From contig NQMI01000061.1 of the NCBI GenBank assembly GCA_002270565.1, forward strand, positions 186,001 through 250,000: a stretch of DNA of 64,000 nucleotides. The letters run 5' to 3'. The position numbers were made by a program, and so were the translations under genes. Positions 56,066-64,000 of the stretch are shown piece after piece (position 1 is the first letter of the stretch; every line of letters begins with the position of its first letter). The stretch is from Stenocarpella maydis (Eukaryota; Ascomycota; Sordariomycetes; Diaporthales; Diaporthaceae). The notes beneath the pieces were generated by a model, which did no database searches, was not told the DNA's origin, and saw only the letters and a program-made list of their open reading frames with translations.

Positions 56066-59000
56066 TTTTAATGACTCTTATTCATACATTACTACACAAA
56101 CTTTAAGCAATATTACACGCGGAACCCTTCACAATATCAGACTCCAAAATAACTACTCCCACTTGCAACCTCCTGCACAAGCTCAGCAACATTACCAATC
56201 AGCCAACGGCTAATCCTCAAGTGCAAGAATTAGCCAACAAGGTAGCCTAACTCCATACCCTCATAAATAAGTGAGCTCACTAGAATCAGGAAACGGAATA
56301 ACTTTAAGAGGAAATTGCTACCCTCTAAGTAGGAGCCAACATTATTAACACCCCAATCCAGATAAAGGAACATATCAAGCTCAACACTCCAGCCCTATAT
56401 AATGAAACTACTAGATAGCTCTAGGCATACTTAATATAGATTAGGGCCTACCAGCACTTCCATGGGTTGGACGTACAGCCCAGCAGAAAAAGGGTTATAT
56501 ACATATCCTCTTTCCTTAAAGGAAGAGCCTTAACTTAATTTAAACCCTACTTAACCGACTTTATTAACGCGAAATTATTTAAAGCCTGCAAACTTAAAAT
56601 ATAGCAGATTTTTAGCAACTATAAAGGCTATAAGACTGCCCTTAAGTCCCTATTCCAGAACCCAAATAAAGAATAATAGGCAGAAAGAGACCTGGCGAAT
56701 TATAAACAGTACGGCTTAATAATCAACTATACTATAGAATTCTAATAAATTTATACTAAAATCAACTACACTAATAATATAAAGAAATTTATATTCTACT
56801 ATAAATTAAAGGATAAAGTAAAGGATAAACTTAATAAGATTATAAATGAACCTAATGATTTTCTATATTATATAAAAATAGCTATTTAAATTAATAATAG
56901 ACTTTATAAATAATGCTTAATAAGGAAGGAATAAACTCCTAAATAACCCCTATTTTATAAATACAAACTAAATATAGGAAGGAAATATCAGAAATTAAGC
57001 ACCTAATGGAAATAATATGCAGGCCCCATAAAGCTAGATACCATCTAACGTAAGGATAAAAAAAGCATTAAGTGCTATAACTATAATAAGATAGGATACT
57101 TTACTTCAGAATGCTAGGCTCTAAAGAAGAATATGGACTAGAAGTTAATACCCAAGAGAACCTAACAAGCTAATAAAGCCACTCATCAGGCCAATATAGC
57201 CGCCTATAGCACACAAGGACCACCCAAGTCCAAACTGCAATAGGAACTTACAAATAAATACTATATCTATAGAATAACTATATATAACTAATGCTAGGTA
57301 TATCCGAACTAGAACCTAGATAAAGGATATAACTTTTATAATCCTAATAAAGAAGACCTTTATAATAGTTTATACTTCTTATAATATACTAAATCCTAAT
57401 ATAAGAAATATCAGAAGGACAAGGCTTAGTAGCAGCCTATCCTACTAATAAAGAATCCCCAAAAGCCTAGAATAATATATATATCACTTAGTTAAATAGC
57501 TTACTTTAATAATAGCTATACTACTTATTATAGTAATAAGGAAGCCACCAGGTGGTTTCCTAAGAATGCTTTAGGAAAATAGGGAAGAACCCTAGCGGTA
57601 GGAAATAGGGAGGAACTCCTGTAGATTAACCCTAGGATAGAAGGAAAACCTATCCCCTAGGCCATACTTATACTATAAGTATAGTAGAAAGAACCATAAG
57701 ACTATCTAGAATAAGCGCCCCTTCTAGCCCTAAGAACTAATATTACAGCAGTTATAATTATAGAAAGACCTTTTAAAGAAACCATAAGACAGCCTACCCA
57801 GGAATACAGAAGACTAGGAGATATAGGACGCATATATCCTATGTATAATAAATATAAAGATATCTCCTAAGTATTATATATCTATAATGGATATAAGGAA
57901 TATATAAGGGAGAAAACTAAGTATAACTAGTTTCCTTAATAATACCTAGATAAGGATATTAAGCATATATATAAGTATAATAACTTTAAGAACTAGCACC
58001 TATATTAGAAATATGATGGGATAGGATATGCCCTAATGAGGCTAGACTCCTGAATACCCTTGGAATGCCTATAAAACCCTAATGGATGGGTGAATTATAA
58101 TGAGCTAATCTGTAAGATATATATGCTTAATAAGGCTTAAGATTGGCATCTAATGAGATAGTAGGGGCTGTTACTCAAATCTCTAATGCTTAAAAAACAG
58201 GATTATAGCATATAACAGCTAATTAATAACTTGTAAAAGTTACAAGATATCACCTAGTAAAACCTTAAAAGCATTAAGAAGGTTCTAGTAGCGGATAAAT
58301 AGTTAAAAAACTAGAAGGGCTATTTATAAAACTTCAGATAGCAACTAACTATACTATAAGGTACTTATGTGCAACAATAAGCGACTATAGCTACCTAATA
58401 GTTTAGGTTGAGCTAGGAGTCTACATGTGCTTAGCACTTGTTAATAGTGGAGCACAAGGGAATTTTATATTCCTAAAGGTAGTAAATAAATACTACCTAC
58501 TATAATATAAGAAAAGGGAACCCTATAGACTTAATATAGTACATAAAACTAAAGTATCTTATAGCAATAGAATTATTAATATAGAGACTAATCCCCTCCT
58601 AGTTCAGACTTACAACTATATAAAATTACTATCATTTAATATTACTAAAATAGTAAATTATTAGTTAATCTTAGGAATACCTTAGTTAAGAAAGAATAAT
58701 CCCTAAATTAATTAAACTACTAGCTAGATCTTTTAAGATAATGCCATTCCCTAGAAGAAGGTTGCAATTAATAGTAAGGGAAGGAGTTATATTACTAAGG
58801 ATAGCAAACGGGCAATACACTTAAATGGACATATAGATACCTCTAGGAGCAGGCAGAAGGCCTAACTTTAGGAAGATAGAGAAGGATTAAGCCACTTAAG
58901 CGCCTTACAGAAGGACTAAAGCCAATCAGGAGATCACCACTCTAGCACAACCAGTTAGTATATAATATAGGAAACATAATAATATCTCCTTTATCTAAAG

Positions 59001-62000
59001 GAAGGAAAGGAAGAAGATAAAACCAATAAACTAGCATAAATACCAAAAGACTATAATGAATTCAAGAAAGTATTCCAGGAATAACTTAATACTATATTAC
59101 TATAATATACGTAATAGGACTATAAAATACTATTAAAACCCGGAATAATACCTTAATTTAAGCCTATCTACAGACTTAATAAGGAATAACTCAAAGCACT
59201 TAGAGTATACCTTAATGAGAACCTTAAGAAAGGATTCATTAGACTATTATAATTACTAGCAGGATACCCAATCCTCTTTATACTAAAGAAGAATAGTAAG
59301 TTATAACTTTATATTAACTAGTAATAATTAAATAATATTATAATTAAAAACTAATACCCTCTTTTACTTATTAAAGAACTATAAGATTAACTCAAAAGAG
59401 TAAAATAATTCATAGTACTTAACTTAAAATATAATTATGACCTTATTTAAATGAAAGAAGAAGAAGAATAGAAGATAGCATTTAGGATATACTACAGATA
59501 TTATAAGATAATAGTTATACCATTCAGATTAACTAATATACTTATATTATTCTAGGAAATAATTAATTAAGTCCTAAGCAAATATCTTAATATCTTTATT
59601 ATTACTTATCTAAATAATATCTTTATCTTCTTAGAAAACCTTAATAAATATAAAGGATATATTAAAAAGGTTCTTTAAAACTTTACGATGCTAATCTCCT
59701 AGTAGAACCAGAAAAATACAACTAGTATATATAAAAAGTTGACTACCTTAGATATATAATTGAACTAGGGAAAATCAAGATATAAGAAGGAATAGTTAAA
59801 GCAATTAAGGAATAGCCAACCCCTATAAATATTAAGGATATTAGAGCATTCCTCAGATATATTAACTTCTATTAATAATTTATTATAAAGTATAATAATA
59901 GTATAAAACTATTAATAAACCTTATTAAGAAGGATTATACCTTTAAATAAATAGATACTAAATAACAAGCTTTTTAGATACTTAAAGATAAAGTTATAAA
60001 AAACCCCATACTTAAGGAAGCAGACCTAGAGAAAGAATTCAAAGTCTATATAGATACCTTAAATAATGCTACGGGCAGAGAACTTACTTAAAAAGATAAC
60101 TAAGAAAGAATACATATTATTACAAACTTTAGCAAGAAGTTTAATAGACTAGAAACCCATTATACTACACCAGATAAGGAATTTATAGTAATAATATATA
60201 TATTTTAGGAATAGTAATACTACCTTATAAGAGCTAAAAAATAGATTAAACTCTATATAGATTATAAGAATCTTATAAGCTTTATAATAAATAAGACTCT
60301 TAATGAATAATAAGTTAGATATATAGAATTCTTATTATAATTTAATATTCAGGTTATTTATATGGATAAAGTTAAAAATATAAGAGCAGATATATTTAGT
60401 TAGAGACCTTACTACTAAGATAAAAATTTACTTATAGAATAAATAGTATTTAAAACCTAAGAAGATAGAAGCCTCATTCTTAACTATAAACTTAATACTA
60501 TAATTAGAGTTAACTTTTAAACTAAAAAAACCCCTACTAATCTAAAGGAATAAGACAAGTTAATCACAGAAATACATAAAGTACCAGCATATAGCTACTA
60601 AGGTATTACAGCAATAATTAAAAGGATTTAGCAGAATTATTAGATCCCCAACCTTAAGAAAAAGGTTCAAGACATCATTAGCAAATGCAACTCATGCAAT
60701 AAAAACAAGGCCTCCAAACACAAACCATATAGATTATTAAAACCCTTACCAATACCCATAGCTATATAGTTATCCATTAGCCTAGACTTTATTAAGATAC
60801 CTCTCTCACAAGAACCCTTAACTAGAGTACTATATAATAGTATTTTAGTAGTAGTTTGTAAACTGAGCAAGTACGCATACTTCATACTATATAAGAAAGC
60901 TAGCACTACAGAAGAACTTATATATATATTCTTGCAAATTATTATAAGCAACTATAAGATGCTATATAAAATTATTTTAGATATAAATAAGCTCTTATAT
61001 TAAACTTCTAAAAGTTACTAATAAAGCAACTCAGAGTAAAGTATAAGCTCTTAATAATAGTATATCCATAAATAAATAGATAAATAAAATAAATCAACTA
61101 GATTATAAAATAATATCTTTAATATTATATTAACTAATTATGAGATAATTGGGTTAAACTGCTACTATTAGCATAGTTTGCTTATAATAGTGCAACTACT
61201 AGCATAATTAAACAGTTACCTTTCTTTACACTCTATAGATATAAACCTTAGATATATTATAAATTACTACTAGATAATACTCTAGCAGAATCAGCGGAAT
61301 AGAAAGTAATATGAATCAGATGGATTTAGAAGGATATCTACGTAAAACTTTCTTTTATATAGAAATGAATAATAAAATATATAAATCAGAAAAGAATTAG
61401 GGAACTAATCCTTAAGAAGGGAGATAGGGTCTATCTTTTTTATTAAAATATTAAAACTAAATAACCTAGTAATAAACTTGACTATAAGAAAATCAGCCCC
61501 TTTGAAATTTTAAGGCAACTTTCGGATACCAACTATAAACTTTTATTACCTAAAGGAATAAAATAATACCTAGTTTTTTATATCTCACTCTTAAAACTAC
61601 CACCTAAGAATATACAACTTAAAATACAGATTAAAACCCTTAATAAATATAATAAAGAATATAAAGTAGAAAATATTATCGACTTAAGATAGCACTAAGA
61701 AATAATAGAGTACCTTGTTAAATGGAAAGGCTATAATTCCAGTGAAAACACATGGGAACCAGCCTAAAATTTAACCCACTATCACAACAAACTCAAAAGG
61801 TACCACGCGCGGACCACCACAAAACAGCCTCAGGAGCCGGAAGTACGGCCTAGGAGCCCTATATATAATAAACCATAATAAACCAACATTACAATAAAAC
61901 TATATAATAAACCCCGGTCTTTACTGCAGCTGAAACAAGGGAAACAACTAATAGAAGACTAGTTATAACAAGAATAACCAAGGCTAGTTACCAGTTATCT

Positions 62001-62231
62001 CCTCAGAAAAACACGCTAATACCAGTCACCCTTTCCAACCAACACCCCAAATACCGGTTAAACCCAAAAACCACCTGAATAGATACTAGTATCTGTACCC
62101 CACGCTCCAACGGGTACTAGTTATAAGAAAATGAGATTAGGATGATATAGTATAACCAGTAGACTAAGAAGCAGCTAGAAACCAGGACTAGTCAGATAGC
62201 ATTAATACAAATTTCATTCCCAATAACAAAA

Positions 62232-62860
62232 TCAGGCATTAGATAAGCTACCTACAGGCGCACCCCCTTTATTACCAGTACCTACAAATTCAGACCAACT
62301 AGTACCATCACCCATCAAGGAACTCCAATCAAAAACACCAACCTTACCCTCGGAACGCAGCCAAGCCTCTTGCACCACCATTCCACCAGCCTCCTCTATA
62401 GAACTCCTCCGCACAGCCTCAGCAGATTACACAGCAATCCGCGCCCGCTCTACTTCAGCCTCCTCCTTCTCCACACACTCCAACTCCTCTACATTATTAA
62501 TGCCCTAACGGACTACACGCATTATCTTCTCATACCATATCCACTTCTATTTGCAAAAACATAGGATCCTTATATTCAGCCACTAGGCCTCCTCCTCTAC
62601 AGCCTCTAGCTCTTCCTCTAGCTAACGGTATATTAAGGTAACCTTATTTAGCTGATCAGGAGTAAGACCTTAAATGTTATAATTGGATAAATTAAGGAGA
62701 ATATAGGTCTAATAGCGGGTGGACTCTAAATCCGTAACCCTATAGTCCTTGGCTAGGTTATATTCTTTGCAGTAGGAACAAGGCATAGGGATAATGCTGC
62801 CCTTTAAGGCAATAGTGAAAAGAAGAGCGGACTTATATTTAGTAATGGAAAAAGACTTTA
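62232..62860 (-). pseudogene. Antisense ORF between pol and the 3' LTR of the chromovirus
   Basis: Reading the minus strand from about 62830 gives, in one frame with RIP-like stops, ALKGSIIPMPCSYCKEYNLA, then RVTDLESTRYLRPILLNLSN, a glutamate-rich helical part (LEEELEAVEEEA), KWIWYEKIMRVVR and VEELECVEKEEAEVERARIA. The end is a fully open stretch at 62414-62232 containing SIEEAGGMVVQEAWLRSEGK and FDWSSLMGDGTSWSEFVGTG. It has a CxxC pair at the start and a coiled-coil middle. It is opposite in direction to gag-pol. The function is unknown. The 3' part is visibly less mutated than pol. Confidence 0.6.
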
Positions 62861-63072
62861 CAAGATAAAACTTAATAACACTACCTAATATAATGAATCA
62901 GGAAGGCATAAATAAGAATATAGATAAACCCAGAATTACTTATAAAAACACTTTTAAGGATAAAAAAAGCAAGGACGGAGATAGTATTATAAACTACCCG
63001 GCATTAGCGGCTAACTACTGCAGAAGACAACCCTGCAGGCTAGAAGCTAGTTCCTAAAAAGGTTATCCCACC

Positions 63073-63428
63073 TGATCCAACTAGTAACGCTACCTTATTA
63101 GAGTTAGGGTTAGGGACCCACCAGAATCAATAGGATCTATATTGACTCCATCAGGTAACACCCAGTTAACAGACTTACCATTGATTCTATCGAGCTACTA
63201 AAAAATCAGAACATATATATAGATATAGTTATCACTACAGTAGATAGCTTTCATAGGATAGACTCTTTAGTTATTAATCTAAGTATTTAATCCTAGTATT
63301 AGATAGCCTTATAGCTAGTGATCATTATTAGTCAATAATATTGCTTAATAACTGCCTAACAACGTATTCCGAACATAAACCCTTGATCTTTCAGGTTTAA
63401 CGTACTCGGAAACCCCCTGATCATTACA
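63073..63428 (+). repeat. 3' LTR of the chromovirus
   Basis: 356 bp. The last 250 bp align with the other LTR copies, while the first 100 bp are only partly alignable. Confidence 0.65.
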
Positions 63429-64000
63429 TCCTCTTTAAATAATAATGAAGAGATCTAGCTAATAATCTAATTAATATATAGATTACTTCTCCTAAGCTAT
63501 AAAATCCGAAGTATAATCTTATACTTTACTATGTTTGTAATACTAAATTATATAGTTTTATTATAATCAGTAAAAGTAACTTAAAGATAAATAATCTTTA
63601 TATTAATAATCTTATTATTATAAACTACTTTGCATTTATTAAATAAATTAAGGAAATAGAGTTTTATTTTCCTTTGTTATAATATCTTATACTAATTTAC
63701 TAATATTAGTAAAATAAAATTATTCTAAAACTTTACTATTAATAATTATTTTAAAGAATTATTACTTAATTTATGTTAAGATGTTAAGGTATTTATATTT
63801 TCTACTTTTTATTATATAAAAAGACCTTTTTTAGTTCTTTATAGCTAGCTAACGCTTATTTAAATATAGCCTTTAGCATTTTTACTATCTTTTCTTTAAT
63901 AAGGACCTTCTTAATTCTTTAAATAGTTTCTTTTATAGATGAATATACTACTTATAGTATTATTATTACCAATATAAAGTCTTTTAATATTATATCCTTA
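63429..64000. other. AT-rich tail of the repeat block
   Basis: Very AT-rich, with many stops in all frames; a probable further RIP-mutated repeat. No family was recognised. Confidence 0.45.

Larger units (their letters stand above)
55605..63428 (+). mobile_element. Ty3/gypsy chromovirus with chromodomain, RIP-mutated
   Basis: 5' LTR 55605-56065 (TGAACCAACA...ATTACA) and 3' LTR 63073-63428 (TGATCCAACT...CATTACA). The plus-strand interior is in gypsy order: gag about 56200-57050; zinc knuckle near 57073-57117 (KCYNYNKIGYFTSEC, with Cys and His changed to Tyr); protease near 58435 (LVNSGAQGNFIFLKVVNKYY); reverse transcriptase about 59080-59650 (YLNNIFIF in place of the usual YxDD motif); RNase H about 60000-60250; integrase zinc region near 60665 and core to about 61300; chromodomain near 61660-61800 (EYLVKWKGYNSSENTWEPA). 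Stops are everywhere, and changes are mostly G-to-A and C-to-T. The 3' LTR is about 100 bp shorter, so it may derive from another subfamily member or carry a deletion. Confidence 0.82.

Noticed and set aside
1..64000. CRISPR array, bacterial operon or biosynthetic gene cluster
   Set aside because: The sequence is eukaryotic with spliceosomal introns. The tandem repeats lack regular unique spacers, and the enzymes present do not form a recognisable cluster.

Overview
The window is nuclear DNA of a filamentous ascomycete (Pezizomycotina, most likely a Sordariomycete). The evidence is short 45-90 nt introns with GTRNGY donors and CTAAC-type branch points, typical fungal families (fungal-specific transcription factor, CFEM/Pth11-like receptor, HET, DUF2235, GPI-type PEBP), scattered ACCTAGGT microrepeats, and AT-rich blocks whose old coding sequence is full of TAA/TAG/TGA in the C-to-T/G-to-A pattern of repeat-induced point mutation (RIP). 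Ns at 30754, 53016 and 55378-55380 mark assembly weak points inside repeats.

Layout. 1-11 kb is gene-bearing: the end of a fungal-specific transcription factor, a HAD-family hydrolase, an FAD-dependent oxidoreductase, a DUF2235 alpha/beta-hydrolase with one nonsense codon, a HET-domain relic and a secreted PEBP-like protein on the minus strand. 12.09-15.08 kb is a complete but dead Mutator-like (MULE) transposon with 47-bp terminal inverted repeats and an 8-bp target duplication. 15.3-18.4 kb is a broken large AAA+ ATPase (minus). 19.4-21.2 kb is a broken STAND/NLR-type gene whose equally broken paralogue lies at 48.1-49.9 kb. 21.9-23.2 kb is an intact four-exon SDR gene. 23.4-24.3 kb is a 3-hydroxyisobutyrate-dehydrogenase-like gene destroyed by RIP-type mutation. 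26.9-28.7 kb is a decayed CFEM/Pth11-like receptor cut short by a pogo-type transposon (28.74-31.95 kb, perfect 41-bp TIRs, TA duplication) that holds a second pogo copy in opposite orientation.

32-38 kb is sparse: a hypothetical gene, a tubby/LURP-like gene, a small TIR element and copies of an unnamed dispersed repeat of about 240 bp. 38.45-46.03 kb is a complete Ty1/copia retrotransposon (LTRs, TCATC target duplication) with a perfect 15-bp hairpin just inside the 5' LTR. 46.4-47.2 kb is an unrecognised conserved-looking gene. 50.7-52.1 kb is an intact MmgE/PrpD-family gene bracketed by inverted copies of the 240-bp repeat, one of which seems to supply its stop codon. 52.6-64 kb is a nested repeat block: pogo remnants, five copies of a 340-bp LTR, and a chromodomain gypsy element (chromovirus) with a decayed antisense ORF between pol and its 3' LTR.

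There is no obvious biosynthetic cluster. Metabolic and secreted genes are intact, while genes of fungal self/nonself-recognition or receptor type (DUF2235, HET, AAA+, two STAND-like genes, CFEM receptor) all carry nonsense codons or single-base frameshifts. This looks like an accessory, repeat-rich compartment in which recognition genes are born and die.
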